From assembly GCA_051453625.1 (NCBI GenBank), contig JBOZIK010000001.1, positions 169,914,374 to 169,978,373 of the forward strand: a stretch of DNA of 64,000 nucleotides, given 5' to 3'. Below the pieces are notes generated by a model, which did no database searches, was not told the DNA's origin, and saw only the letters and a program-made list of their open reading frames with translations. The DNA is from Welwitschia mirabilis (lineage: Eukaryota; Gnetophyta; Gnetopsida; Welwitschiales). Every line of letters starts with the position of its first letter. The stretch's first letter is position 1. Positions 1 through 10,285 of the stretch are shown in pieces. Made by a program: the position numbers and the translations under genes.

Positions 1-1455
1 AACATTAACATTGGTAATAAAATTAATGCATTCAAAATTAGAAACTTTTCATCCCTTAATCTGTTCCTATTTACTTAATAATTCATGCAAGACATCATTT
101 TTAGGTGAAGATAAATATGAGGTAGACATCATTGGAGAAGCAAATGTTTATAAAAATGGTATTATAAGATGATTTCATAGATACATAGGGTTTGTCTTCT
201 TTACTAAGATTTAAGTCTTGCTTAAAAAAGTTAAAGTTAAAAATGACATAATTAGCTTAAGGTGTTGTTGAGAAAAAGATAAATGCTCTTCATATGGTGT
301 ATCTTATAATGGCTCTTTGCTAATGTTTTTGTCTTCAATAAAATCTTATCTCATAAAGTTGAATAGGTAATAAAGGTTATGATTCAAACATAGATCTATT
401 TTCTATTTCATTGATATCACTTTCATTCTCTAATGTGTAGCTTTCTAGTTTGCCATTTTTCTCAAATTTTTTCTTACTTATTATAGAATTATCATCATTA
501 GATGTATCTAATCCTATTACAAAGTATATTCTAAATGCACTGCATTATTCACTCTTTAATACATGTCTAAACTCAAGCTTGTTCTTGATATTCTCATTGA
601 TTTCATTCTGGGCTTTTTTATGGTTTTCTTTATTATTCCTAATGGATATGATTTGGTTGTTATAGATTCTAGTCTTATTAACCCTTTAAAGTCTTCAAGA
701 CTTATAGGTCCATGAAATGTAGGAGGGTCTTATTCATTTTGTTATTGGTTAGGGGCCTTAAAGATTTGATCATTAGTTTTAGCCATTTGTTAAAGAAGTT
801 ACTTAAGATTTTCATTAATTTTCTTAGTTGTTTTTTTTTCCAAAGATGGACAATAGCTTTAAAGTGTATTGGAAGAAGATTCAGCAATACTTTCTATAAA
901 TGTTTAAAAGGTATACTCAAATGAAGATGAGGTGTATTGTTAAATGCAGGAACATGATGGTATGAATTAAATGATAAAGAACATGGAAAAGAAGATGAAG
1001 GAAAAGGATCAAAGGATAATGAATATGAATAGGATGATGAAGAATAAGAATTATGAGGGCTAAAGAAAAGTGAGGTACCAAACTCTTAATGTTCAATATA
1101 TGGTTTTTAAAATTCATAGTCGTAAGGAGGTTGATCTAGGTATAAAGGAAATTGAAGATACTTCTCTAAGATATTTCTAGATTAAATGAAGTCTCCTATA
1201 GTGTGTTTAGGTTGTTCATAATTCTAGAAACTATAGGGGTAGATAAGTGGAAGCTCAAAAAGTGTGTAAAATGGATTAGAATCCTAACTTATTAATAAAG
1301 ATTTAGAAAATAAGTTATAATTTAGGTTAAGAGTTCATGTTTTCTAAAATTTTCTTAGATTCATAGGAAGCTTATAAGCAGAGAAGTTTCAAAGCAATCA
1401 TTAGGGGATGCTACTCAAGTTATAAAGTGTTTAGGACAGGATTTCTAGTGATGCC
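1..1455 (-). mobile_element. Gypsy element F, gag-side fragment
   Basis: This is the part of minus-strand Ty3/gypsy (Athila-type) element F that lies downstream of its leader. Read on the minus strand, 1080-920 gives a Ser/Tyr/Pro-rich stretch, and 900-650 gives a Lys/Gln-rich stretch ending near a PTFHGP motif. Both are typical of the linker half of Athila-type gag. No frame stays open: stops and shifts occur every few dozen codons. The fragment ends at 1455, where plus-strand element A begins. The rest of the F leader resumes at 10998 on the far side of A. The first 600 bases give no recognisable domain. F's pol and 3' LTR must lie left of the window. Family assignment is inference from composition and context. 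Confidence 0.6.
650..1130 (-). pseudogene. gag remnant of element F (Ser/Tyr-rich linker)
   Basis: Decayed gag. On the minus strand the text around 1075 reads as a run of Ser, Tyr, Pro and His codons (motif FGTSLFFSPHNSYSSSS), followed by a frame change into a Lys/Gln-rich region near 850-700. The composition matches the C-terminal linker of Athila-type gag, which joins capsid to protease. There is no zinc knuckle in this stretch. Short ORFs on both strands here are by-products of the low-complexity sequence. Nothing downstream (1-650) could be assigned to protease. Confidence 0.5.
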
Positions 1456-1822
1456 TATTAACATGTAAAAATTAAAAGTTATATCAAGTATTTCAGGCCA
1501 ATCTATTATAAATCAATACATTAATTTAATTATTTTAATCATTAAACATGTCTTCTATTATTCTTAAAATAAAGTTTAACATTATGTTTTTTATTATATT
1601 AATTTTAGATTCTTGGCCACATTTTGGAATACATGGTAAAAGACGGACTCAATTCCACATCAAATAGTAGTGGCAAAAGGAGATATGAGGTGGTTGACAT
1701 GTAGCAAAAGAAATTGAAGAAATATGATAGAGGAATGTGGAGGTGGCCTTAGATACATGTGTTAATAGCTCTAGTTGATAGAAGAATCTAGTTATAAAGA
1801 CCACATGTTGGACTCATAATGA

Positions 1823-1945
1823 TAGACTACACCACATGCTACATAATGAAGACTCCACCAAACGCTACTTAACAGCCTCCACCAAAAATCTTATGTACCT
1901 AATTCCAAATGATGAAGATTATACCTAATGCTACATGCCAAGAGT
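1823..1945 (+). repeat. U3 minisatellite in left LTR of A
   Basis: About five imperfect units of roughly 28 bases, each with a core like CCAAATGCTACATAATGAAG. The block lies just upstream of the LTR promoter position. The same block is present in the right LTR (10111-10240) and, with about eight units, in the LTR of E (47041-47250). Confidence 0.7.
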
Positions 1946-2154
1946 TTTAACTATCCCTTACCATTATCTCTCCCTAGAAAATAACCTTAAACACTTCATT
2001 ATATTCATTTTTATCTTGGAAAAATTTAAAATTTAGAGCATCAACTTGTGATGGGTTTCTAGGCAACTCTCTATGGAGTGAGCTAGTCTTTAAGGATTAC
2101 TAAGGAGTTCTTCTTGTATTTTTCCTTCTTTATTGTAAAGTTGTTCTTTATATA

Positions 2155-3054
2155 NNNNNNNNNNNNNNNNNNNNNNNNNNNNNNNNNNNNNNNNNNNNNN
2201 NNNNNNNNNNNNNNNNNNNNNNNNNNNNNNNNNNNNNNNNNNNNNNNNNNNNNNNNNNNNNNNNNNNNNNNNNNNNNNNNNNNNNNNNNNNNNNNNNNNN
2301 NNNNNNNNNNNNNNNNNNNNNNNNNNNNNNNNNNNNNNNNNNNNNNNNNNNNNNNNNNNNNNNNNNNNNNNNNNNNNNNNNNNNNNNNNNNNNNNNNNNN
2401 NNNNNNNNNNNNNNNNNNNNNNNNNNNNNNNNNNNNNNNNNNNNNNNNNNNNNNNNNNNNNNNNNNNNNNNNNNNNNNNNNNNNNNNNNNNNNNNNNNNN
2501 NNNNNNNNNNNNNNNNNNNNNNNNNNNNNNNNNNNNNNNNNNNNNNNNNNNNNNNNNNNNNNNNNNNNNNNNNNNNNNNNNNNNNNNNNNNNNNNNNNNN
2601 NNNNNNNNNNNNNNNNNNNNNNNNNNNNNNNNNNNNNNNNNNNNNNNNNNNNNNNNNNNNNNNNNNNNNNNNNNNNNNNNNNNNNNNNNNNNNNNNNNNN
2701 NNNNNNNNNNNNNNNNNNNNNNNNNNNNNNNNNNNNNNNNNNNNNNNNNNNNNNNNNNNNNNNNNNNNNNNNNNNNNNNNNNNNNNNNNNNNNNNNNNNN
2801 NNNNNNNNNNNNNNNNNNNNNNNNNNNNNNNNNNNNNNNNNNNNNNNNNNNNNNNNNNNNNNNNNNNNNNNNNNNNNNNNNNNNNNNNNNNNNNNNNNNN
2901 NNNNNNNNNNNNNNNNNNNNNNNNNNNNNNNNNNNNNNNNNNNNNNNNNNNNNNNNNNNNNNNNNNNNNNNNNNNNNNNNNNNNNNNNNNNNNNNNNNNN
3001 NNNNNNNNNNNNNNNNNNNNNNNNNNNNNNNNNNNNNNNNNNNNNNNNNNNNNN
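2155..3054. other. Assembly gap, 900 N
   Basis: Unsequenced bases inside the left LTR of A. All four apparent long ORFs crossing it are artefacts of N translation. The flanks match the right LTR at about 10455 and 10663, so the real distance is probably about 205 bases. Confidence 0.95.
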
Positions 3055-3395
3055 TATGATGGATAAGAATATGCCCCATGAATTAAGATAAAAACCACAA
3101 CTTAACAATTTATATTATTTCATAGAAAGGAAATTCGATAACTTTGAAGTGAAGGATTGAGAAGGATAAATTAGTGATACCTTAGATCTATTTTACTTTC
3201 TTACCCTCTCAGATGAAGTTCAAACTCGATTTTAAATTTCATCTCTTCTTCTCTTTTATTTTCTTTTTGTAGTTATGTCAGGATTAAAGTTAGTATAATT
3301 CTATCCAATACCTAATATTATCTCTAAGGAAGAATGATAATTAAGTTTTAAACTTAGTATTAAATATAGTTCATTGTACTATAAATCTAATTACA

Positions 3396-3416
3396 TTTTA
3401 GTATTATTGCTAGGAA
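3396..3416 (+). other. Primer-binding site of A
   Basis: Directly after the LTR comes TTTTAGTATTATTGCTAGGA. It aligns with the TTTTGGCGTCGTTGCCGGGG type site found after the 5' LTR of many Athila-type elements, usually read as complementary to a tRNA-Asp 3' end. Differences are mainly G to A and C to T. The same site recurs after the LTRs of F, G, C and D in this window. Confidence 0.7.
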
Positions 3417-4050
3417 TAACAACATAGTAGCATCTCAGAGGAGTACTAGTTTTCCTTTTTGCAAGTTTTTACTTTTTCAATGGAGGGTATTAGTCCTTCT
3501 TTAAGTGATACTTGAAATAATCCTTTTTCTTTTTTCTTTATGTTTCTTTCCCCCCATTTTTAGTGGTTGATATTGGCTCTTTCCAGTGTTATTTTGAACT
3601 GGTCTAGCTTTTTAAAGTTTGTTTTTGATTTCTTAACTTATTTTCTATAGGTTTAATTTTGTTTCAGGTTGCTTTGGAGTTAAGAAAACTTTAAAAATCT
3701 TAAAAATTTTTAATTAAACTTTAAAATTGCATTTCATGTTCTTATTTTCTGCTGCATTTTCTATGTGCATATAAATATTAACATTTTTCTAAAGATTTCC
3801 ATTATGTTTTACTCACGTTCATCATTTTGCTATGTTTGTAAACTATTAAAATGTTTAAAATTTTATTACAAATTTGTTTGATTTTATTTGATTATATATT
3901 TTATTTAATTATAATCTTAACACTATAAATGTTCTATCTATAATTGATAAATTTATTTATATAACCCTAAAAGCCTTTCTAACTTAAAATCCCTAATAAT
4001 ATTTTGTTTTTATTATTTAAACCTTATTGTAACCATTCAAACCTATCTCT
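3417..4050 (+). other. Untranslated leader of A
   Basis: T-rich leader between the PBS and gag with no usable reading frame. Its 3565-3760 part matches, in reverse complement, 54680-54880 of element E. That match places E in the same family. Confidence 0.7.
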
Positions 4051-5580
4051 TGATGACTTGGGATTATGATAGAATAGAAGATTAACCAAAGATAACATGG
4101 ATTCCTTTACTAATCATAAAAGAATAAGAGAACTTAGATTCCAAAACCATGCTCATGAGGACTCTCAAGAACAAACCTTAACTACATAAAATAACTAAAA
4201 TAATCAAACTGTCTTACTATAAAATAATCCAAATGCTTTACTTGATTTCTTTAATGGAATCTTATGAAATAAAGAAATGATTAATATATTACAATCTTAT
4301 TATTTCATTCAAGAACTAGCTAAACAGTAAGATACCCTTATAGCTACTACTAATCAATCTAGGAAAACCCTTTGTGATTACCTCCAAATGCAAAGCTTAG
4401 GAATACCTTCTTGCATAGTACCATTATCTGTTAATCAAAGGATAGAGTTTAAACCTTTTACTATCCAACTTTTACCCCATTTTTGTGGCCTTAAATCTAA
4501 ATATCCTTACTTACATCTTAAGGAATTTAAGTGCATCTTATCAACTATCCCTTAGTAGCTCAACACTCATGATGAATTTATACTTATGTTTTTCCCTGTT
4601 TTCTAAAAGAGAAGGTAAAATCTTAGTTGTACACCCTAAAATCATTTTCCATTATGAATTGGATAGAGTTGAGTAAATCCTTTATCTCTAAGTTGTTTCC
4701 TAGTCATGAGACAAATATCCTTAGGAAAGAAATCATGGACTTTCAATAGAAGGATCATGAAACCTTCTTCCAGATATTAGACAGAATTCCCTCAATATTG
4801 TTTTGAATTAGATAGGAAGATAAGTTTTGTTATAATGGATTATTCTCAAATAATAACCAACTAGTAGAAATGATGAGTCATGGTAATTTGCTTAGCATGC
4901 CCTTATATGAGGTTTGGGGGTATTTAGAAAGTATATCTAAGAGATCAAAAAATTGGGAACAACCTATAGAATCTTTAAGACCACATCATTCAATTAGGTT
5001 ACTAGTTCCTTAAAGATCCTATAAAACTTTGAAATGAATAATAAGTTTGACGAACTAGTAATAAAGTTAGAATTATTAACTACGTCACCTTCGACCTCAT
5101 CTACGATTATTAAGCCTAAGTGTTTAATTTTCCATGTCGACACTCATGAAACTACTGGATGTTCACCTATTTCCTTATTTCAAAGAATAATTAATGAACA
5201 AGTAAATGTAGTAGGGTAAATGCAAAATCTCAAAAATAATCCTTATTAAACACTTACAATGTTAATTGGCAAAATCATCCAAATTTCTTTTGGAAGCAAG
5301 ACAATACCCTACAATAAAATTTCAAGCCTAAAAATTTATTTTCCTTATCTTTTAATTCTTATCCTTCATCTTTAAATCATTAAATCACTTTATCTAACTC
5401 ATTAGATAATACTTTTAAAAAGTTAATGGAAAGACAAGAACAAACAAATCAAAGATAAGAATAAATAAAGTAAAGGCTTGAACAAATCCTAAAAAAACTT
5501 CAACAAATCACAAATTCCATTTTTTCATTAATAAACTAAAGAGAAATAGGAAAACATCCCATAAGCACCCATCCAAATCT
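4050..5580 (+). pseudogene. gag pseudogene of element A
   Basis: Decayed capsid gene. At 4690-4970 the retrotransposon gag domain is readable: FPSHETNILRKEIMDFQ, a stop, KDHETFFQILDR, then a frame change into NNNQLVEMMSHGN and a YLESISKRSKNWE tail. This matches the Athila-type consensus around ETFFQCWERFKDLL. A 61-codon open piece at 5034-5219 covers the zinc-knuckle area, which no longer has a full CCHC, and keeps the following NEQVNVVG. At 5395-5530 comes a Gln-rich stretch (LMERQEQTNQR) that closes gag in this family. Many stops replace Gln or Trp. It cannot make a protein. Confidence 0.8.
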
Positions 5581-5849
5581 AAAAGGAGTTAAATTTATGA
5601 AAGGGGTAGAACACATAGAAAAAACCAAGTTTATACACCTTAGGAGCATGAAAGAGATATAAAATACATTTATAAAAAATAAGTAGAAGGATAAACAAAA
5701 CCCTATAGAAAATAAGTAAAAGGTTAAGAGTGAAAATTCATTCTCCATTTACAAAGAGCCATTGTATTTTTAGTGAAAAAGCAATTAGAGGCCCTAGAAA
5801 TTTTTAAAGAAGTTAAAATAAACATTCTTCTTTTAGAATTCATTTAACA

Positions 5850-6375
5850 GGTCCCTTCTTATGCTAAATTCCTTAAGGACTTATGCATTATAAAAAGGAA
5901 AATGAATGTTAAATAAAAATTCTTTCTAGCCTAGCAAATAACTATGATTCTTCAAAACCAATTCCCACCAAAGTACAAAGACCCTAGATGTCCCATAATT
6001 ACCATTATCATAAGAAACAAAAATCTCAATCAAACCTTGTTGAATTTAGAAGCTAGTGCAAATTAATTACTTATAAATGTTATAAGGATTTAAGCTTGGA
6101 AAAACTAAAAAACACAAAAATCCAACTCTAACAGTAGACAACTCTATTAAAACACTATTAGGAGTCATTGAGGATGTCATAGTTAGAGTAAATAGTTGCT
6201 ACTTTCCAATAGATATTATGGTCTTATACATGGAGAAATCATCAAACCAAGTAGTACCTATCATATTAGAAAGACCATTTTTAGCAACATCTAATGCCTT
6301 GATCAATTGCAAGAATGGATTAATGAAAATATCATTTAGTAACATGATCATAGAGCTAAATGCATTTAATGCTTA
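5850..6375 (+). pseudogene. Retropepsin (protease) remnant of A
   Basis: Begins with the conserved lead-in FLKDLCTIKRKMNVK. The active-site region reads LLNLEASAN where DLGAS-type sequence is expected, so the catalytic Asp is Asn. The C-terminal family motif is readable at about 6255-6360 as VIERPFLAT-like text and then NGLMKISFSNMIIELNAF. The order and spacing agree with Athila-type protease. Several stops interrupt it. Confidence 0.8.
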
Positions 6376-6639
6376 TTAAGTTTCCACTAAATGACAAAGG
6401 GGTAGAGTTCATAGATAGGATCAAAAGCCTCATTAAGAATAAAAAATTCACTTCTCACTCTTCCATAAATGAGGAAATAGAATACTTATAAGAAACATGC
6501 CCTATAGCCCAAAATGAAGTTGACTTAAAACTTAAACCTTTACTTCATGATCTAAAATACACTTTTTTAGGGGATAACTCCACTTTTTCGATATTCACAA
6601 AATATTCCTTGATCTTATTTAAAGAAATTTAATTGTTTA

Positions 6640-7560
6640 TACTCTTAATGAAGAATAAAAAGGTAACAGGATGGATCCTCTCTAATGTTAGAGACATTAA
6701 CCCCATTATTTACATGCACCATATCTATTTAGAGGAAAATTCCAAATCATCCATTGAAGCACATTGTAGGATAAACTGCACTATGAGGGAAGTTATTAAA
6801 AATGAGGTAATTAAACTTTTTAATAATGGAATTATCTACTCTATTTCAAACAGTAAGTGAGTAAATTCAAATCATATAATAGTAAAGAAATTATAAATTA
6901 CCCTTATCCTTAATGAGAATAGTGAACTTATACCTATCAAACCTGCTATAAAATGAAGGATGTGTATTGATTACAGAAAATTAAATGCTATGTCTAGAAA
7001 ATATCATTACCCTCTTTTTTTCCTACATCAAAATTTATCATAACTCATAATATACCCTTTTTATTATTTCTTGGATGGGTACTTAGGTTACAATCAGGTT
7101 GAAATTACTCCTAAAGATTAAGAAAAAACTACCTTCACTTATCTCTATGAAACATTTTCTTACAAATAAATGGTCTTTGGCCTATGCAATGCACTTATCA
7201 CTTTTCAACATTATATGTTTAGAATATTTTCTAGCTTACTAGATTTAGATGTCAAAATATTCATGGATGACTTTTTGATTTATTGAATCTCATTTAACCA
7301 TTATTTGAACAACTTAGAACATGTTCTTGTAACATGCATTAAAAAATGCCTTGTACTCAACTGTGAAAAATGCCATTTTATGATAAATCAAGGTATAGTT
7401 TTAGAACATGTCATCTTTAAGGAGGGAATTTAGGTAGATCTAGCTAAGATCTCCTTAATCACATACCTACCAACCCTCCAAAAATAAAAAGATATTAGAT
7501 CATTCTTAAGATATACAAGATATTATAAGTGATTCATTAAAGGTTTTAGTAAAATCTCTA
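6640..7560 (+). pseudogene. Reverse transcriptase remnant of A
   Basis: RT domain upstream of RNase H. A 75-codon open piece (6633-6860) gives the lead-in: GWILSNVRDINP, then HIYLEENSKSSIEAHCRIN and KLFNNGIIYSISNSK. After it follow MCIDYRKLNA (near 6960), FLDGYLGYNQ (near 7070), TTFTYLYETFSYK and FGLCNALITFQ, and the catalytic box FMDDF at 7260-7274. The box is intact. The WVS after SNSK has lost its Trp to a stop. This is the clearest RT in the left half of the window, but it has at least seven stops or shifts. Confidence 0.88.
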
Positions 7561-8035
7561 AGACTTTTTATGATATTTTGAGTAAGGATGCTGTCTTTGA
7601 TTGGACTTTAGAGTGTTAAAATGCATTTGAATAACTTAAAGAAAAACCAACTTCCACTTTAATTATGCAACCATCAAATTGAAAGTTACCTTTTAAACTT
7701 ATGTATGATGCTAGTGACTAGTTGATAAAAAGCAAGCTTTGATTTACTATGCTAGTAAAACCTTAAATGATACTTGAATCAAGTATACCATCATAGAGAA
7801 GGAGCTCCTAGCTATTATCTTTACTCTCAAAAAATTTAGACAATACCTTTTAGAATGTAAGATAATCATTTACACTGACCACTTGGCCCTTAAATACCTT
7901 TTTGCCAAAAATAATTCAAAATCACATCTTATCAGATGAATTCTCCTCATTCAAGAATTTGATTTAGAATTAAGAATAAGAAAGGCTTTGATAATGTTTT
8001 TGTGGATCATTTTTCTTACATATCTCTAAATAACC
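7561..8035 (+). pseudogene. RNase H remnant of A
   Basis: Follows RT directly. Readable pieces are KLPFKLMYDASD (the MCDASD motif), YYASKTLND-like text after a frame change, KELLAIIFTLKKFRQYL and then YTDHLALKYLF (near 7870) and RLIRWILLIQEFDLELR-like text up to 7980. At least two frame changes occur. The order matches RT-RNase H-integrase of Ty3/gypsy pol. Confidence 0.8.
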
Positions 8036-8544
8036 TACAAATATCTTTACCTATTAATGATACTTTTCTAGACAAACATCTCTTTTTAGTCAAAAAAAAA
8101 CCTTAGTTCATAGATATNNNNNNNNNNCATTCCACTGATAAGAGGTTCTTGAGCCATGTTAAATATCTCTTTTAGAATAGCCCATACCTTTTTAAATACT
8201 ATCTGAACTAAGTCATTCACAAATGTGTCCCTCAAACTAACATTTAAAACATACTTAAATACTACCATTTTAAGGATTATGGGGGTCACTACTTAGCTAA
8301 AAATACTATAACAAAAATCTTACTATCCTATTCTTACTACCCATTGATTTTTTCAGACTTTTATCTTCAATATAAATCTTATGATAACTATCAAAGATTA
8401 GAAAGTCTTTCATGTAGATGAATAATGCCTTTAAAGCCCATCCTTACTATTGAATCCTTCGACCTATGGAAAATTGATTTTCAAGATCCTTATACATTAT
8501 ACAATAAGCATTAATACATCCTTATTTATGTTGATTATGTTGAT
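8036..8544 (+). pseudogene. Integrase remnant of A, 3' truncated
   Basis: From 8036 the tether is visible, then (after a 10-N gap at 8118-8127) the HHCC part around GHYLAKNTITKILLSYSYYP. Next come a basic stretch and the start of the catalytic core: FDLWKIDFQDPY, then YILIYVDYVD. Here it stops: from about 8545 the sequence aligns with the 3' non-coding part of E (48815 downwards, minus strand). About 0.9 kb of integrase that E still has is missing. The second and third catalytic acidic residues and the C-terminal domain are therefore deleted. A short direct repeat, TATGTTGATTATGTTGATTA, lies at the break. Confidence 0.75.
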
Positions 8545-9744
8545 TAATACATACTTATGGATTTTTAAGGTAAATAATACCTATTTTTTGTGGTTTAGTT
8601 AATAACACATTCTCTTAGAATCTCCAACTTCAGTAAAATTAGGTTGAAAACTTGGGATTTAACTTCACATATGCTCTTTAAGTAAAAAGCCTTTAATGAG
8701 GATATGATTTTATCTTGAATAGGCTAATGAGCTGATGACTCCCTAAAGTGCATAAAAAATGATTATGGAAAGATGAAGGAAAAAGATAATATGTTTCTTC
8801 TTAAAAACCATATAACACTAATCACTTCATTAGTTTAGTTAACTACATCAGGGCTATGGAAACCTCCTAGCAATGTAGCTCTAATGATCTAATTGCAACA
8901 TGTTCAATTGCATCAGGGCTATAAACACTCACTAGCAATGTAGCACTAATTTATATACAAAATAACACATTTAACTCTATTGGTATAAAATGTTGTAACA
9001 TTGGATGCTTAACGTGATTTAAAGGCATCATACTAAGGACATATGTAAAGGTAGAAACGGAAAACAAAGGAATGAAAAGGAGGAATTGGAGACCTTATGT
9101 AAACCATGTCTCTTGACTTTCATGCTTAGGATTTGCATCTATTCCATAGATTCCTATAGGTTACTTGGTCAAAACTTAACTTGGTTGATATCAGTATTTA
9201 TTAAAAATACAAAAATTTAAAAAAGGAATAATAACTTATAATAGCTTAGTCATTTATTCATTGGTTTCTGGTTTCACTCCATTCATGCATTTTTCATCTC
9301 ATTTATGCCACATCATTTCACTACATTCCACTTCATATCATTTTTATAGAAAACAAATCCTAAGGCATTAATTGGTTTTACAAATATTTTTTTTCACTTA
9401 GCACAAGTTTGGTTGTAAATCACTAGCTTTTTTTTCCCTTAGCCTAAATTGCATTATTTTCAATAAATAGCTCATCACAATTCATCTACACCTATGTTCT
9501 CAAATAAATTAATATTTTTACCATAAAATTTGAGGACAAAATTAGGTTTTGATTAGGGAATATAACCTTTTGATTTTTATCAAAATTTTCTCTACGATGC
9601 CTTCATCACATAAAATTGATCATAGATTTCATGTTATATCATTCACACACTTGATGTGCTTTTAACCTAAATAATTTTTTCATGTTTAATTATATTGTTA
9701 TCAACATTTTTTCTAAGGGGATAGCAAAAGACTAGGTTAGGGGA
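8545..9744 (+). other. 3' non-coding part of A
   Basis: About 1.2 kb between the integrase break and the 3' LTR. No env-like frame can be read. It carries a 65-base tandem repeat (8843-8950), and 9040-9560 matches the equivalent part of E in reverse complement. Near 9710-9746 it becomes purine-rich before the LTR. Confidence 0.65.
8843..8950 (+). repeat. 65-base tandem repeat, 3' part of A
   Basis: Two units begin with CATCAGGGCTAT at 8846 and 8911 and continue to AGCAATGTAGC and CTAAT. The same two-unit repeat occurs in E near 48424-48540 on the other strand, so it predates the split of the two copies. Confidence 0.8.
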
Positions 9745-9746
9745 TG
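9731..9746 (+). other. Polypurine-like stretch before 3' LTR of A
   Basis: ACTAGGTTAGGGGATG immediately precedes the LTR start TGTTAAC. E has the same text on the minus strand at 47613-47628. It is in the right place for plus-strand priming, though interrupted by pyrimidines. Confidence 0.5.
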
Positions 9747-10110
9747 TGTTAACGTGTAAAAATTGACATTTATGTCAAGTGCTTCATGTCAATTGATTAT
9801 GAATGAAGACATTAATTTAATTGTTTTAATCATTATGTCTTCTATTATTTTTAAAATAAAATCTAGTATTACATTTTTCTCCATATTAATTACAAATTCT
9901 TAACCACATTTTGGAATACATGATGAAAGAATGAATTAATTCCACATAAAACAATAATGAGAAATGGAGATATGAGATGGTTGACATGTAGTAGAAGTAA
10001 TTGAAGACAAATGACAGAGGCATGTGGGGGTATCCTTAGAGACATGTTGTAATAGCTCTAATTAGTAGAGGAATCTAGTTTTAAAGGTCACATATTAAAC
10101 TCATAATAAT

Positions 10111-10240
10111 AGACTTCACCAAATGCTACATAATAAAGACTCCACCAAATGCTACCTAACAGCCTTCACCAAATGCTATAAGATAGAATCTTGTGTACCT
10201 AATACTACATGATTAAGATTCTACCTAATGCTATATACCA
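10111..10240 (+). repeat. U3 minisatellite in right LTR of A
   Basis: About five units of roughly 28 bases with core ACCAAATGCTACATAATAAA, ending about 30 bases before the TATA box. Placement suggests an enhancer-type U3 repeat; that function is inference. Confidence 0.7.
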
Positions 10241-10272
10241 AGAGTTTTTAACCATTCCTTACCCTTATATCT

Positions 10273-10285
10273 CCTTATAAAAGGG
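10273..10285 (+). promoter_or_regulatory. TATA box in 3' LTR of A
   Basis: CCTTATAAAAGGG, a good plant TATA box. The same element is found on the minus strand in E at 46996-47010 (CCTATAAAAGGG) but is destroyed in the left LTR of A. Confidence 0.65.

Larger units (their letters stand above)
1456..3395 (+). repeat. 5' LTR of element A
   Basis: Aligns along its length with 9747-10997. It starts TATTAACATG where the right copy has TGTTAACGTG, and both end after a shared GTACTATAAA stretch. It contains a run of 900 N (2155-3054). By comparison with the right LTR, the missing piece should be only about 205 bases, so the true LTR is about 1.25 kb. A 28-base repeat block precedes the promoter region. 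The TATA motif of the right LTR is lost here (CCCTAGAAAATAACC). Confidence 0.85.

Noticed and set aside
450-1117. Hydrophobic small ORFs on both strands (possible membrane peptides)
   Set aside because: They are shifted or opposite-strand readings of the low-complexity gag linker of F.
2083-3108. Four long ORFs of 316-341 codons on both strands
   Set aside because: They consist almost wholly of N translated as X; only a few real codons at each end.
8086-8289. 67-codon minus-strand ORF
   Set aside because: Opposite strand of the integrase remnant of A and crosses a 10-N gap.
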